A stretch of DNA of 64,000 nucleotides from Acinetobacter celticus (GCF_001707755.1 NZ_MBDL01000008.1:487618-551617), one strand, 5' to 3'. Positions 1 to 10,406 are shown, numbered from the stretch's first letter. Made by a program: numbers and translations. The notes: generated by a model not told the origin, from the sequence alone.

Positions 1-1928
1 TAAGTATTGGCCTACTCATTGATGATGCCATTGTGGTGCGTGAAAATATTGTACGCCATGCCGATATGGGCAAAGACCACGTCACAGCTGCTTTAGATGG
101 CACCCAAGAAATTGGTTTAGCGGTTTTGGCCACCACATTGACAATTGTTGCCGTGTTTCTTCCTGTTGCCTTTATGGGAGGCATTATTGGGCGCTTTTTT
201 TATCAGTTTGGTGTTACGGTAAGTACCGCTGTACTTATTTCAATGTTTGTTAGTTTTACATTAGACCCAATGCTGTCTGCACATTGGGCGGAAAAGAAAA
301 ACCCCAACAAAAAACCAAGTCGTATTAAACAATTTTTTAATTGGATTTCAGGCAAGCTAGATAACCTGAGCCATCATTATGAAAAATTACTCAAACTTGC
401 ACTCCGTTTTCGTTTCATTACAGTACTGATCGCCGTTGCGTCTTTGTTTGGCGCATTAGGGCTTTCAAAGTTGATTGGCACCGAATTTGTACCTGTACCA
501 GATAAGGGCGAAATTCGCGTGAAGTTTGAAACCCCAGTCGATGCAACATTAGAATATTCACAAGCCAAACTGAAACAAGCCGATGCCATTATTCGTCAAC
601 ATCCAGAAGTTCGGGCCACCTACGGCGCCATTAATAGTGTGACCGACCGTGGTAAAAACCATATTAGTATTCGTATTACAGTCAGCCCGCGCACCGCACG
701 AAAGGAAACCCTGACCGACTTAAACAATCAATTTCGGCAACGTCTTCAATCGGTTGCAGGCATTACCATTACCTCGGTGGCATCGGCAGATGAAACCGTT
801 TCAGGCGGGCAAAAACCTATGATGATTTCAATTAAAGGGCCTGACTTAAATGAACTACAAAAAATTTCAGACCGTTTTATGGCAGAAGTATCTCAAATCA
901 ATGGCATTGTCGATTTAGAAAGTTCACTGAAAGAACCCAAACCAACTTTAGGCGTCCACATTAACCGTGTATTGGCCAGTGATTTAGGGTTGTCTGTCAA
1001 CCAAATTGCCAATGTCGTTCGTCCATTAATTGCAGGCGACAACGTCACCACATGGAAAGACGCTCAAGGCGAAACCTATGATGTAAATTTACGACTAACA
1101 GAAGAAACGCGCAGAGTACCCAGTGATGTGCAAAATATGTATATCACTTCGCCAAAAGTTGATGCATCAGGTTTACCAATTTTAATTCCACTGTCTTCTG
1201 TGGCCAGTTTTGAACAAAGCTTGGGCGCATCACAAATTAACCGACGTGATCTTGCACGTGAAGTTTTGGTCGAAGCCAATACAGCAGGTCGTCCTGCAGG
1301 CGATATAGGCGCGGATATTAAAAAAATTGAAAACAGTTTTGACCTACCACCCGGTTATCATTTTGCAACGCAAGGTGCCAATAAAGACATGGCTGAATCT
1401 GCTGGCTATGCGATGACCGCAATTACGCTGTCTATTGTGTTTATTTATATTGTCTTGGGTTCGCAATTTAATAGCTTTATTCACCCTGCTGCCATTATGG
1501 CCTCTTTGCCATTGTCTTTGATTGGAGTGTTTTTAGCCCTATATGTGTTTAACTCCACCCTGAATTTATTCTCTATTATTGGCATTATTATGTTGATGGG
1601 ATTGGTGACAAAAAATGCCATCCTATTGATAGACTTTATTAAAAAGTCGATGGATAAAGGAGTAGATCGCTACGAAGCCATTATTCTTGCAGGTAAAACG
1701 CGGTTACGACCAATTTTAATGACCACCAGTGCAATGGTGATGGGTATGGTGCCTTTGGCACTTGGCTTAGGCGAAGGCGGTGAACAAAGTGCACCTATGG
1801 CACATGCAGTCATTGGTGGTGTGATTACCTCTACCCTACTGACCTTGGTCGTGGTTCCCGTCATTTTTACCTACTTAGATGACTTGAAAAATTTCATGTT
1901 GCGTCAAGCCAAAAAGATCTTGTCATAA
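1..1928 (+). CDS. RND (HAE1-type) efflux pump inner-membrane permease, 5' truncated by window edge
   Basis: This is the last roughly 640 residues of a resistance-nodulation-division transporter, a proton-driven inner-membrane pump that works with a periplasmic adaptor and an outer-membrane channel. The frame is open from base 3, so the gene starts left of the window and the GTG at 33 is internal. The TM4 proton-relay pair is visible in [10 protein letters not shown] near the left edge. A large periplasmic loop follows (about residues 140-450 of the visible part). Then come the second helix bundle, including [10 protein letters not shown] and [15 protein letters not shown], and a final helix ending in TFLDD-like sequence. 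Family members are about 1030 residues, so about 390 are missing. The adaptor gene is presumably upstream. Substrates cannot be inferred. Confidence 0.93.
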   Translation, partial: SIGLLIDDAIVVRENIVRHADMGKDHVTAALDGTQEIGLAVLATTLTIVAVFLPVAFMGGIIGRFFYQFGVTVSTAVLISMFVSFTLDPMLSAHWAEKKNPNKKPSRIKQFFNWISGKLDNLSHHYEKLLKLALRFRFITVLIAVASLFGALGLSKLIGTEFVPVPDKGEIRVKFETPVDATLEYSQAKLKQADAIIRQHPEVRATYGAINSVTDRGKNHISIRITVSPRTARKETLTDLNNQFRQRLQSVAGITITSVASADETVSGGQKPMMISIKGPDLNELQKISDRFMAEVSQINGIVDLESSLKEPKPTLGVHINRVLASDLGLSVNQIANVVRPLIAGDNVTTWKDAQGETYDVNLRLTEETRRVPSDVQNMYITSPKVDASGLPILIPLSSVASFEQSLGASQINRRDLAREVLVEANTAGRPAGDIGADIKKIENSFDLPPGYHFATQGANKDMAESAGYAMTAITLSIVFIYIVLGSQFNSFIHPAAIMASLPLSLIGVFLALYVFNSTLNLFSIIGIIMLMGLVTKNAILLIDFIKKSMDKGVDRYEAIILAGKTRLRPILMTTSAMVMGMVPLALGLGEGGEQSAPMAHAVIGGVITSTLLTLVVVPVIFTYLDDLKNFMLRQAKKILS

Positions 1929-1951
1929 CTTTTTCATGCCTTTTCTACACC

Positions 1952-1988
1952 AATGAGGTGACATTCAAAATGTTCGCCTCATTTTTTA
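1952..1988 (+). terminator. Rho-independent terminator after the RND gene
   Basis: AATGAGG (1952-1958) pairs with CCTCATT (1977-1983), with an inner ACATT/AATGT stem, followed by a T-rich run. It sits 24 bases after the RND stop codon. Confidence 0.65.
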
Positions 1989-1991
1989 TTG

Positions 1992-1997
1992 TATAAT
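1992..1997 (+). promoter_or_regulatory. Candidate -10 box for proS
   Basis: A perfect TATAAT lies 35 bases upstream of the proS start and just after the RND terminator. No good -35 box is visible at the right spacing, so this is only a candidate. Confidence 0.4.
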
Positions 1998-2031
1998 CTC
2001 TGCTTTAACGCTTAATTTTAGGACAGTTTCT

Positions 2032-3747
2032 ATGCGCGCGAGTCGCTTTTTATTTGCAACGTTAAGAGAAACCCCAAACGATGCTGAAGTCATTTCTCAT
2101 CAATTAATGCTTCGTGCTGGGATGATTCGTAAATTGGCTTCAGGTTTATACACTTGGTTGCCGATGGGCGTTCGCGTATTAAATAAAGTTGAAGCGATTG
2201 TCCGTGAAGAAATGGATCGTGTTGGATCACTTCAAGTTCTAATGCCCGTAACGCAACCTGCGTCACTTTGGCATGAGTCTGGCCGTTTCGTACAATACGG
2301 CCCAGAACTACTTCGTTTCAAAGATCGCCATAACAATGACTTTGTTCTAGGTCCAACGCATGAAGAAGTTATTACAGACATTGCCCGTAATGAATTAAAA
2401 AGCTACAAACAGCTACCGGCAAACTTCTACCAAGTGCAAACCAAATTCCGTGACGAAATTCGCCCACGCTTTGGTGTGATGCGTTCACGTGAATTCATCA
2501 TGAAAGATGCCTATTCTTTTCATGTTGACCAAGCGTCTTTGCAAGAAACTTATGACAACATGTACGCAGCTTACTGCAAAATCTTCAATCGCTTAGGTTT
2601 AAATTTCCGTCCAGTTCAAGCAGATACAGGTTCAATCGGTGGTTCAGGTTCACATGAATTTCACGTATTGGCTTCAAGTGGTGAAGATGATATTGCCTTT
2701 TCTACCGAATCTGATTACGCAGCCAATGTTGAAATGGCAGAAGCCGTATTGGTTGGTGAACGTGCAGCACCAACAAAAGCATTAGAAATTGTAGATACAC
2801 CCAATCAAAAAACCATTGCAGATGTCTCTGAATTTTTAAAATCAGATCCTGCTATGTCAGTAAAAGCATTACTGGTACAAGGCGTAGCTAAAGAAGGTGA
2901 AGACACACCTATCGTGGCCTTATTCCTACGTGGCGACCATGAGCTGAATGAAATTAAAGCAGAAAAACATCCACTTATTGCAACTCCACTTGTTTTTGCA
3001 ACAGAAGAACAACTTGTCGCACTAGATTTAACTGCCGGTTTCTGTGGCCCACAAGGTTTAGTTAAAAAAGGCATGACTGTCATTGTTGACCGTGCTGCAT
3101 CTGTACTCTCTGACTTTGTAGCTGGTGCCAATGAAGTAGATAAACATGCAGTTGGCGTTAACTGGGAGCGTGATGCACAATTTACTGAAGTCTATGATTT
3201 ACGTAACGTGGTTGAAGGTGATCCTTCTCCAGATGGTCAAGGCACAATCTTGATTAAACGTGGCATTGAAGTCGGTCATATTTTCCAATTGGGTCAAAAG
3301 TATTCTGAAGCTTTGGGTTGTAAAGTCTTAGGTGAAGACGGTAAACCATTGGTTGTAACAATGGGATGTTATGGTATTGGTGTAACGCGTGTTGTGGCAT
3401 CTGCTATTGAACAGAACTTTGATGAAAAAGGTATTATTTGGCCATCAGCCATTGCACCTTTTGAAGTTGCGATTGTGCCAATGAATGCCCATAAGTCTCC
3501 ACGCACTTTAGAAGCAGCTGAAGCACTTTATGCCGAATTAACTGCAGCGGGTTATGATGTATTACTGGATGACCGTAATGAACGTCCAGGGGTAAAATTC
3601 TCTGACCTTGAGTTGACGGGTATTCCGCACCGTATTGTGATTGGTGAAAAAGGTTTAGACGCAGGTACTTTTGAATATAAAGGTCGCCGTGATGCAGAAT
3701 CTGTCAATATTTCTAAAGAAGAATTACTGACTAAAATTGCAAAGTAA
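2032..3747 (+). CDS. proS: Prolyl-tRNA synthetase (bacterial type with editing domain)
   Basis: The enzyme charges tRNA-Pro with proline in the cytoplasm. The 571-residue protein matches the usual bacterial length. Class II motif 1 is near residues 30-70, motif 2 ([18 protein letters not shown]) near 145-165, and motif 3 ([17 protein letters not shown]) near 445-460. The insertion between motifs 2 and 3 (about residues 225-400) corresponds to the YbaK-like editing domain, which hydrolyses mischarged Ala-tRNA-Pro. The C-terminal anticodon-binding domain includes [21 protein letters not shown]. The ATG is preceded by AGGACAG. The gene appears monocistronic, flanked by terminators on both sides. 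Confidence 0.98.
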   Translation: MRASRFLFATLRETPNDAEVISHQLMLRAGMIRKLASGLYTWLPMGVRVLNKVEAIVREEMDRVGSLQVLMPVTQPASLWHESGRFVQYGPELLRFKDRHNNDFVLGPTHEEVITDIARNELKSYKQLPANFYQVQTKFRDEIRPRFGVMRSREFIMKDAYSFHVDQASLQETYDNMYAAYCKIFNRLGLNFRPVQADTGSIGGSGSHEFHVLASSGEDDIAFSTESDYAANVEMAEAVLVGERAAPTKALEIVDTPNQKTIADVSEFLKSDPAMSVKALLVQGVAKEGEDTPIVALFLRGDHELNEIKAEKHPLIATPLVFATEEQLVALDLTAGFCGPQGLVKKGMTVIVDRAASVLSDFVAGANEVDKHAVGVNWERDAQFTEVYDLRNVVEGDPSPDGQGTILIKRGIEVGHIFQLGQKYSEALGCKVLGEDGKPLVVTMGCYGIGVTRVVASAIEQNFDEKGIIWPSAIAPFEVAIVPMNAHKSPRTLEAAEALYAELTAAGYDVLLDDRNERPGVKFSDLELTGIPHRIVIGEKGLDAGTFEYKGRRDAESVNISKEELLTKIAK

Positions 3748-3763
3748 CTTTTAGTTTGCTATA

Positions 3764-3790
3764 AAAAATCCCGCTTCATGCGGGATTTTT
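3764..3790. terminator. Bidirectional terminator between proS and the exported-protein operon
   Basis: A perfect AAAAATCCCGC / GCGGGATTTTT hairpin with a TTCAT loop has A and T tracts on both sides. It can terminate proS (+) and the convergent four-gene operon (-). Confidence 0.9.
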
Positions 3791-3813
3791 TATTACTGGA
3801 ATAATATGTACTT

Positions 3814-5241
3814 TTAGCAGAATTTTAGACCACCGAAGCAGTTAGATGTTACATCCTGATTTTTTAGAATTTGATTCGACAGCGTTAACTTAGATGGATT
3901 TGCTTGCGTCCACTGCCCCACATCAATTTCCAAAGTTTTTACAATTGGCGTCCCGGCTAAAGCCCCTAAAGCATTACCAAAATCAATCTCAATACGCATC
4001 TCTTCCTGAGTTAAAGTTTTTGTAATATTTTGCGCAACCTGAGGAAGCACTGCTGAAATATCGACGTCTCCTGAAACATTTAATTCACCTAACTGCACAG
4101 GATCTGCAAAAGACATCCACCACCCTCTTTGAGCTACATCTGCCTTATCAGCACCTGGCCATTTTAATGCCATTTGCTGTAATGCCAAATAGCCCCCAGA
4201 ACCGGTTAAAGGAATGTTATGCACCATACTTAGTAACTGGTCAAATGTAACATTCATGTTCAGATTAGTCAGCTTAGAGCCTTCCCCCATCTGAAATTTT
4301 GAGGTTTTTACTAAACAAAGCGCTCCCAATCCAACACAGGGTTCAATATTAACTAACAGTTGGTCGTTGGCAAATTGTGTTGCATCCAAACCTGTATAGA
4401 CAGAATACTTACTTTTATCCTCTGCACTACCTGCAGCCAAAGGAATAACAGGAATTGTTACTATAATATCCTTCGCACTAGCGGACTTTGTTCTGGTTCC
4501 TTGTACCACAAACCCTGGAACATCGAACTTAATATTATCTAGTTTTGGTACAGTAATACCTTTTGTCTCACTACTTCCTGGGTCACTGGTAAAACCATGA
4601 TTCCCAAATAAAGCAATATCTAATAAACCTGAAATTTTCTGGTCTTGGGCTGTACCAAATTTAGCACCAGCCGTATTTGTAGAACCTGTTGTCCCAGCAA
4701 TTTTCATATAGCCACTAAAAGATTGAATACCATCCGTTGGATTTTGTGTATTTGACACACCTGCGGTTAATAAGCCTAAAATTTGTTCTGCACCCAATCG
4801 GAAGCCAACTACTTCTCTTTGTGATGCTGAATCATTATTTTTAATGGCAAACTGAACAAATGGGTTGGTAATTTTCGCACTGGTAGAAGCACGACCATTG
4901 TTATAAACACCATTTCCTTTGCTGTCGTAGCTATCAGGTAGGCCACTAAGTGCTAAATTAGAAATATCAATATCACAACCATCCGAGCCATTGACACCGC
5001 CACAGCCTAGCTGCAAAGTTTTAATATTTGTATTTAATGACATTTCAGCATCTAAACCCAACTTAAAAAAACTTACCACTTCATTTGAGTTAGTTTTATA
5101 TGTTTCCATATCTTTAGTGAAGTTTAGCAATGCTCGTCCATCAACTTTAGACAATTCGTCATCAGACAAACTTTTGAAAGTCGTCGCATTACCACTTAAG
5201 CATATACTGCTAATGACAGCAGCAATCCATGTCTTTTTCAT
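3814..5241 (-). CDS. Exported protein of unknown function, fourth (last) gene of the exported-protein operon
   Basis: The 475-residue product starts with a signal peptide (KKTWIAAVISSICLSGNA). Directly after it comes the motif FKSLSDDELSKVDGRALL, shared in form with the other three operon proteins. The mature part is rich in Asn, Ser, Gly and Thr, looks beta-rich and has no obvious enzyme motif. It ends in a C-x6-C pair (CFGGLKFC), with another cysteine pair near residues 79-88, which suggests periplasmic or surface disulfides. The gene lies 25 bases after its upstream partner and ends at a terminator, so it is probably co-transcribed. From memory, Acinetobacter proteins of this build are annotated DUF6160 or hypothetical. 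Function is not known; an envelope or surface role is inference. Confidence 0.85.
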   Translation of the reverse strand: MKKTWIAAVISSICLSGNATTFKSLSDDELSKVDGRALLNFTKDMETYKTNSNEVVSFFKLGLDAEMSLNTNIKTLQLGCGGVNGSDGCDIDISNLALSGLPDSYDSKGNGVYNNGRASTSAKITNPFVQFAIKNNDSASQREVVGFRLGAEQILGLLTAGVSNTQNPTDGIQSFSGYMKIAGTTGSTNTAGAKFGTAQDQKISGLLDIALFGNHGFTSDPGSSETKGITVPKLDNIKFDVPGFVVQGTRTKSASAKDIIVTIPVIPLAAGSAEDKSKYSVYTGLDATQFANDQLLVNIEPCVGLGALCLVKTSKFQMGEGSKLTNLNMNVTFDQLLSMVHNIPLTGSGGYLALQQMALKWPGADKADVAQRGWWMSFADPVQLGELNVSGDVDISAVLPQVAQNITKTLTQEEMRIEIDFGNALGALAGTPIVKTLEIDVGQWTQANPSKLTLSNQILKNQDVTSNCFGGLKFC

Positions 5242-5266
5242 TTTTTATCATTCCCTGTGATTTATT

Positions 5267-7531
5267 TTATTTTGGTGTGATTCCAAACGAACTACGCATA
5301 ACACCTCCAGGAATAGCGATATCTGCTATTTTTTGCATTTGCCCTGCGGGTGCAATCGCTAACTCTGCTGTAAATACTTTTCCAAAATCTGAAGCAGTTG
5401 CTAAGCGGTTAAACTTTACTTGATTATCTAATACGATGCTTTCTTTCTGCATATGTATACGTGACTCAAGACCAATATCACCTTGTAGTTTATTTAAGTT
5501 AATACTGGACTCAGTTGATGTACCATCTGTATTTATTAAACTAATATAACTCCCGCGGTCATCGTTATTATTGAGTGGATTAAATTCAAAATTAGCTTTT
5601 AATGATAAATAGTTGGTATCTGGTGTGCCATTTATACCTTCCAAACCAGGAATAATAAAAAGCTCTCCCTTACCATCCAGTTTTAAAGCAATACTGACAA
5701 GAACGTCGTCTTTTTGAGCAAAGTTATCAATAGGAACAACTTTCTTGGCACATGTTGCCTGCTCACTTGTACAATTATATAGTGAGCCTGGTAATTGACC
5801 AATCGCCACTTCAGCTTTAGCCACCACCAACAAACTATCCGCTTTAATATAAATTTCTTTATCTTCAAAACCAATAACCCCTTTGGCTTTAACATAAGAG
5901 TCAATATTTCTTAAACCTGCATAATAGTTAACTTCTTCACCATGATTGCCTTGTGCACCATCAATCACAATAATTGAGGTTGTATTTGGAGTTCCCGTTT
6001 TTGCATCAACCCCATAACCGTCTGTAGACATGGCTAAGTCATAACCTAGACCTGCTTTGGTTTCATTATTTTTATTGGTATACGCTTTTGAATAAATAGC
6101 CATATTGGCATTCAAATTGTAAATCGGAACTCCTAAGCCCCATGTAGAAGCTGTTGTTGCCCCCGCATTAACATCAGCAATCGAATTATCTGAAATAAAA
6201 CGCGCTTTACGTGCAATCGCTTGAAAATCCATACCACGTACAGCAACCAGAACCATATTTTGCGGGTTAACTGTTGATGAAGGGTTGTACACTTGTTCGT
6301 ATGCCGACGCTCCCAAAATATTCTTAATTTGTTCATTCACTACAAACCCCAAAGAGTTTGTGCGAATGTTATTAATATAAATATCGCCTAAGTCTATATA
6401 GGCATTTTGGGTATTTACAGTCGCCGTTGCATCATTTGAATTACGGACATTTAAACGAGTTAAATTAGAAAACTCAATCGCATAACTACCTGTCCCAGTA
6501 TGTCCCAATTCAAATACAGTTGGATTTACACCACTATGCAAAAAATCTGCTGATAAACCAAAATGTAGTCCACCTGCATCTTTAAAACCATAGCCTGTGG
6601 TTGCAGTGACCGCTTTTTCAGTGACGTTTCCACCTGAGCGATTAACCTGAGTAAATTGCGAAATGCCCGTCTGATCAGAGTTCAGCATCATTTTGGCATT
6701 GGTTAAATCACCAGATGCACCTATCCGTATTAAGTTATTTTGAACACCAGTACTTGGGCCATAGCGTAAATCAATATTCAAACCTGGGTTGGTTGCTGTT
6801 CCTACACGACTATTATGGACATTGGTTTTATCTTCTACACGATCTAGGCTCACAATATGATCAGTTTTCCCATCTTGTGATTTTGTTGCAAGTACAATGC
6901 CTTCAGATGGATCTATATACATATATCCATCTGCCGAAAAATTAAAGTTAAAATCTTTAGCGGTTAAATCCTGTCCATTTAATCCGTAACCAATACTGGC
7001 ATTTTGCAACCGAAATTCTAAATGTGCTTTATCATTGCGATTAAATAATCCATTGGTCGTTGCCAAATAAACAGTTAAAGGCGAAATTGTTGAAAAACTT
7101 AAAGAGCCTAAATTTTGGCTCACTTCACCTGTTGCACAATTTGGCTCACAAATCAGCATAATTTTAGAGGCTGTGGCAGTAAAAGGAGATATGCTTGCTT
7201 TTAATGCAATACCTACGCCTTTACGGCTAGTATTATCTGGATTCGTGACTCCCACATCAAAATCTATTTGAGACTTGATATTGCTGTGATTTTGTCCAGA
7301 TAAGATTTCAACATCATGTAAGCCCAGTTTGATTGGAGCATTTCCATCACTTGAATAATCGACCCAGTTGACTTGTTCTACTTTCACACGTGAAACTTCA
7401 TGTGTGATGGAAATACCATCCTGACCCGTGACCTTTCCAAGGACTTGATCATTCAATGCTTCCAATGCATAGCTTTGGTGAGCAATACATATACAAGCTG
7501 TCAGGAGATTTAATTTTATTATTTTATGCAT
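5267..7531 (-). CDS. Large exported protein of unknown function, third gene of the operon
   Basis: The 754-residue product has a signal peptide ending around SYA, then LEALNDQVLGKVTGQDGISI, the clearest copy of the shared post-signal motif. The rest is a long repetitive beta-type sequence rich in Asn, Asp, Gly and Thr. It has two close cysteine pairs (CEPNC near residue 128 and CTSEQATC near 590), compatible with oxidised folding. No transmembrane helix is seen beyond the signal, and no catalytic motif. It lies 29 bases after the 233-residue gene and 25 bases before the last gene. The N-terminal motif matches what I remember as the DUF6160 family. Its role is unknown; a secreted structural or adhesive protein is possible. 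Confidence 0.85.
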   Translation of the reverse strand: MHKIIKLNLLTACICIAHQSYALEALNDQVLGKVTGQDGISITHEVSRVKVEQVNWVDYSSDGNAPIKLGLHDVEILSGQNHSNIKSQIDFDVGVTNPDNTSRKGVGIALKASISPFTATASKIMLICEPNCATGEVSQNLGSLSFSTISPLTVYLATTNGLFNRNDKAHLEFRLQNASIGYGLNGQDLTAKDFNFNFSADGYMYIDPSEGIVLATKSQDGKTDHIVSLDRVEDKTNVHNSRVGTATNPGLNIDLRYGPSTGVQNNLIRIGASGDLTNAKMMLNSDQTGISQFTQVNRSGGNVTEKAVTATTGYGFKDAGGLHFGLSADFLHSGVNPTVFELGHTGTGSYAIEFSNLTRLNVRNSNDATATVNTQNAYIDLGDIYINNIRTNSLGFVVNEQIKNILGASAYEQVYNPSSTVNPQNMVLVAVRGMDFQAIARKARFISDNSIADVNAGATTASTWGLGVPIYNLNANMAIYSKAYTNKNNETKAGLGYDLAMSTDGYGVDAKTGTPNTTSIIVIDGAQGNHGEEVNYYAGLRNIDSYVKAKGVIGFEDKEIYIKADSLLVVAKAEVAIGQLPGSLYNCTSEQATCAKKVVPIDNFAQKDDVLVSIALKLDGKGELFIIPGLEGINGTPDTNYLSLKANFEFNPLNNNDDRGSYISLINTDGTSTESSINLNKLQGDIGLESRIHMQKESIVLDNQVKFNRLATASDFGKVFTAELAIAPAGQMQKIADIAIPGGVMRSSFGITPK

Positions 7532-7560
7532 CTCAATATCCTTATAAAATCGTCAACGAC

Positions 7561-8262
7561 TTAACAGCGCGCACCTGTTGCACCTGAACAGTTATAACTG
7601 AATATTTTTAAATCACCTGACATATGCAAATTCCCATGCATATTTAACCCCATAAATCCTTTTTCAGCACCATTATCAAATGTTGGCACATTGACTTGCT
7701 GTGTCGTTTTCACGCCAGACTCATCAATCGTATAAGCCGTATACTGACTATATTTTGAATCTTTCAAATAACCTTTCGTTGTTGTATCGTCTGTTTCTAC
7801 AGAAAGATTAGAAAATCCTAAATTTCTTATTTTTAATGGCTTATCGTCGTAAAATGAGAGCTTCATCGCGGTTTGAGGATTACCATCTTTATTTAATATC
7901 GTGGTTCCAGCTAATGAGATTTTATCAATTTGTATCGTGCCTTGAATTTGTTTAAATACCAGCCACTTTTGATTATTCCCATCCTTATGATTATTCGGTG
8001 AAAATGCAAAACGACACCGTACATCTTGGACACAGTCATAACTGTAAAATGCTTGGGTCACCCTGCCTGATGCATCGCGCTTAGAAATATCATTCAAACT
8101 CATATCATTTGCATAACGATGATTTAAAGACATCGTCAAACTTAAATCAGCCCCACCTTGCCCTTGAGTTTCTTGCATTTCTTGAAGGTTTAACCCTGAT
8201 AATTCTGCATGACACATCCCAGCAGTAAATAGCAGTACAGAGCTAATCAATTTATTCATCAT
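7561..8262 (-). CDS. Small exported protein of unknown function, second gene of the operon
   Basis: The 233-residue product has a signal peptide (NKLISSVLLFTAGMCHA). A diverged form of the shared motif follows (LSGLNLQEMQETQGQGG). The mature chain has cysteines in YDCVQDVRC and ends in a C-x7-C pair (CSGATGARC), resembling the C-terminal cysteine pair of the last operon protein. An ATGATG pair marks the start; the first ATG is at 8262, and the second (8259) is equally possible. It lies 10 bases after the first gene, so translational coupling is likely. No enzyme motif is visible and the function is unknown. Confidence 0.85.
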   Translation of the reverse strand: MMNKLISSVLLFTAGMCHAELSGLNLQEMQETQGQGGADLSLTMSLNHRYANDMSLNDISKRDASGRVTQAFYSYDCVQDVRCRFAFSPNNHKDGNNQKWLVFKQIQGTIQIDKISLAGTTILNKDGNPQTAMKLSFYDDKPLKIRNLGFSNLSVETDDTTTKGYLKDSKYSQYTAYTIDESGVKTTQQVNVPTFDNGAEKGFMGLNMHGNLHMSGDLKIFSYNCSGATGARC

Positions 8263-8272
8263 ATTTTGCTCC

Positions 8273-10285
8273 TTACAGCCCTGTTGTTTTTATTTTCAAA
8301 TGCTGGATTAGCACACCATCAATTACAGCTGAACCTAAATTGACTGATGCACCAGAAGTACTTTTAAACATCACACCAGTCGCATTTGTATCGCGATTCG
8401 CTTGAAGCATATTTGTTGTGGAATCTCGAGTTACACTTCCTATTGAAATACTGCTGTGTGTCGCATTGGTTCCTTGATAGTTAACTGACATCCCCCCAGC
8501 GGTAATACTAGAGGTATTCGATCCACAATAAGCCACATTACAAGTAGAACCTTTAAATGAGGTTTTGGTTAAATTCGTCCCAGTGTGAAACGTTGGATTC
8601 GAATCGGTGTCTTCATACAATGTATAAATTTTGGAATAGATCTCAGGAACATTTGGAATTTGTGTCACTTCCAAAATAATATTATTGCCCTCAGAACCAA
8701 TAATAAAAGGTTGATACATACTACCTAGAACTAGATTGATGTTAGTACTATAAAGATATAACCCCTCCACAGCATTGAATAATGGTGCATTACTTCCATC
8801 CATTGCAGGTGTAGCAACTGCACCATCATCTATATCGGTTTTAGCTGCCGTACTAATCCGGATACCTCTAGCATTTAAATTAAGATCACTCGCTTTAAGC
8901 GTAGAAGGATCATCATTGGTATTGAGCCTTAAAATAGATGCCATAGCAAAAGTTTGACTTTGCTGTGCAACACTAGAAGATTGCGTTTGGAATAGTCGAA
9001 TTTGTGAGCCATCAATACTGAGACCATTTGCCACAAACTGAGTACGCAAACGATAGTTGACATCTAATCCACTATCTGGCGCTCCAGTAACAGGATCTAC
9101 ATAGCTGATAGAATCAAAAGATCTTGAAAAAATATCTGTCCAAAAACCTAATTTAATTCGATCTGAAGTCGAGTTACCGCCTTGCTTTGCCAACGGCGCT
9201 TCTAAAGCGATATAAGCAATATCGGCTTTATTTTCTTTTTTGAACTGCTGAATATCTTTGGCTGTACCTGAACGGAATAGCCATGGGTTTTCTGTGCTCC
9301 CCCAAGTTAGACCTTGATTACTGTAGCGCTGGTTCATGTCATCATTACTTTTAGACAAAGCTAAACCATAAATAAATACATCTGCTTTGTTTCTCGTGCC
9401 AGTCACAACGCTTGATGCACTTGTATTTGCCACGGCCCTAGAACTTGAAATAGCATAATTTTCAACCGTTAAATTCGCAACGGACAAAGCCTTATTCTTA
9501 GCAATAACCGTGGCATCGGCCCGAATTTCAGCTAAAGTCTTGTCTTTTAACCGATTATTCACTATGTTTGTAATTATTGTACCTTTCGATGTTTCAATTT
9601 TTTGTATGGTATTTTTCATTGCATTTGCGGCGGCTTGTTCTTTATTCAACCAACCACCATCGTACTTTGTTGTACCATCATTGGGTAGTGTTGCCGTAGA
9701 ATTCCAATAGTATTGATCGTAGCGCTTATTATAATAGTCTTGATATTCCTTTGTATTTACATAAGTTTCAATTTCTTGATTACGATATAAAGTTGTATTT
9801 TTTCCCGCTACTTGTGTGTATTTTGTCTGATAAGTACTGCTTGTGGTACTGCCATTTTGATAGATAGAATCATATGTCGATGTATACGTTGAGTCATATG
9901 AAGGTTGATATAAGTTTGCTTTAGCATAGGTATAGTTAGGTTGGTAATTATCTTTATAAATTTTATCGTAAGCACGCTTATACAAATTTTCGTAATTTTC
10001 ACCACGCGGAATAATACGGATAAAACCCGTATCTTTTCGGGATGCTTCAAACAAACTGGCTTTATCTGTTAGCGTTCCATAACTTGATGCCTTAGACACA
10101 TCATTCGGCCCCTGAAAAACCATTTTGAAATTTTCAGGTAATAATGCAACTCCTTCACCTGTGGTTTCGGAAAGTGCCATATCTGATAAATCTTGAAGTG
10201 CATAGGCAGACTGAGCCAGCAATAAACTGACCGACATTGCTATACAGCTCTGGCGAAATCTGTAAGCCTTTTTTACATAAGTCAT
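8273..10285 (-). CDS. Exported protein with tyrosine-periodic segment, first gene of the operon
   Basis: The 670-residue product has a long signal peptide ending near residue 29 (LLLAQSAYA). The shared motif follows in the form LQDLSDMALSETTGEG. Residues 98-142 carry tyrosine at every fourth position (98, 102, 106, 110, 114, 118, 126, 130, 134, 138, 142), and Tyr-rich sequence continues to about 193. The next 100 residues are Lys/Ala-rich and probably helical. The C-terminal 350 residues are beta-type, rich in Asn, Ser and Thr, with a C-x4-C pair. No enzymatic motif is visible. This gene heads the operon; a possible promoter lies at 10407-10436. The function is unknown. Confidence 0.87.
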   Translation of the reverse strand: MTYVKKAYRFRQSCIAMSVSLLLAQSAYALQDLSDMALSETTGEGVALLPENFKMVFQGPNDVSKASSYGTLTDKASLFEASRKDTGFIRIIPRGENYENLYKRAYDKIYKDNYQPNYTYAKANLYQPSYDSTYTSTYDSIYQNGSTTSSTYQTKYTQVAGKNTTLYRNQEIETYVNTKEYQDYYNKRYDQYYWNSTATLPNDGTTKYDGGWLNKEQAAANAMKNTIQKIETSKGTIITNIVNNRLKDKTLAEIRADATVIAKNKALSVANLTVENYAISSSRAVANTSASSVVTGTRNKADVFIYGLALSKSNDDMNQRYSNQGLTWGSTENPWLFRSGTAKDIQQFKKENKADIAYIALEAPLAKQGGNSTSDRIKLGFWTDIFSRSFDSISYVDPVTGAPDSGLDVNYRLRTQFVANGLSIDGSQIRLFQTQSSSVAQQSQTFAMASILRLNTNDDPSTLKASDLNLNARGIRISTAAKTDIDDGAVATPAMDGSNAPLFNAVEGLYLYSTNINLVLGSMYQPFIIGSEGNNIILEVTQIPNVPEIYSKIYTLYEDTDSNPTFHTGTNLTKTSFKGSTCNVAYCGSNTSSITAGGMSVNYQGTNATHSSISIGSVTRDSTTNMLQANRDTNATGVMFKSTSGASVNLGSAVIDGVLIQHLKIKTTGL

Positions 10286-10406
10286 CTCGACCTTCCTTTT
10301 TATCAGATGCCTTGCATCTTTCTTATATTTATTCCTTGTCTTGGCACTTTAATTTGTTTTATTCCATCGAGTCCATGATGGATATATGCCAAGCCACTTT
10401 AACTTT

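Noticed and set aside
9707..9994. 12-base periodic DNA that could suggest a CRISPR or tandem repeat
   Set aside because: The period comes from codons of the YxxxY protein pattern; there are no spacers and units differ at DNA level.
9808..10050. 80-residue frame inside the Tyr-rich gene
   Set aside because: It is a shadow of the periodic Tyr coding region in another frame.
3814..10285. Bacteriocin cluster with double-glycine leaders
   Set aside because: The proteins are large, carry Sec signal peptides and no peptidase-transporter gene is adjacent; the similarity is limited to a short motif.
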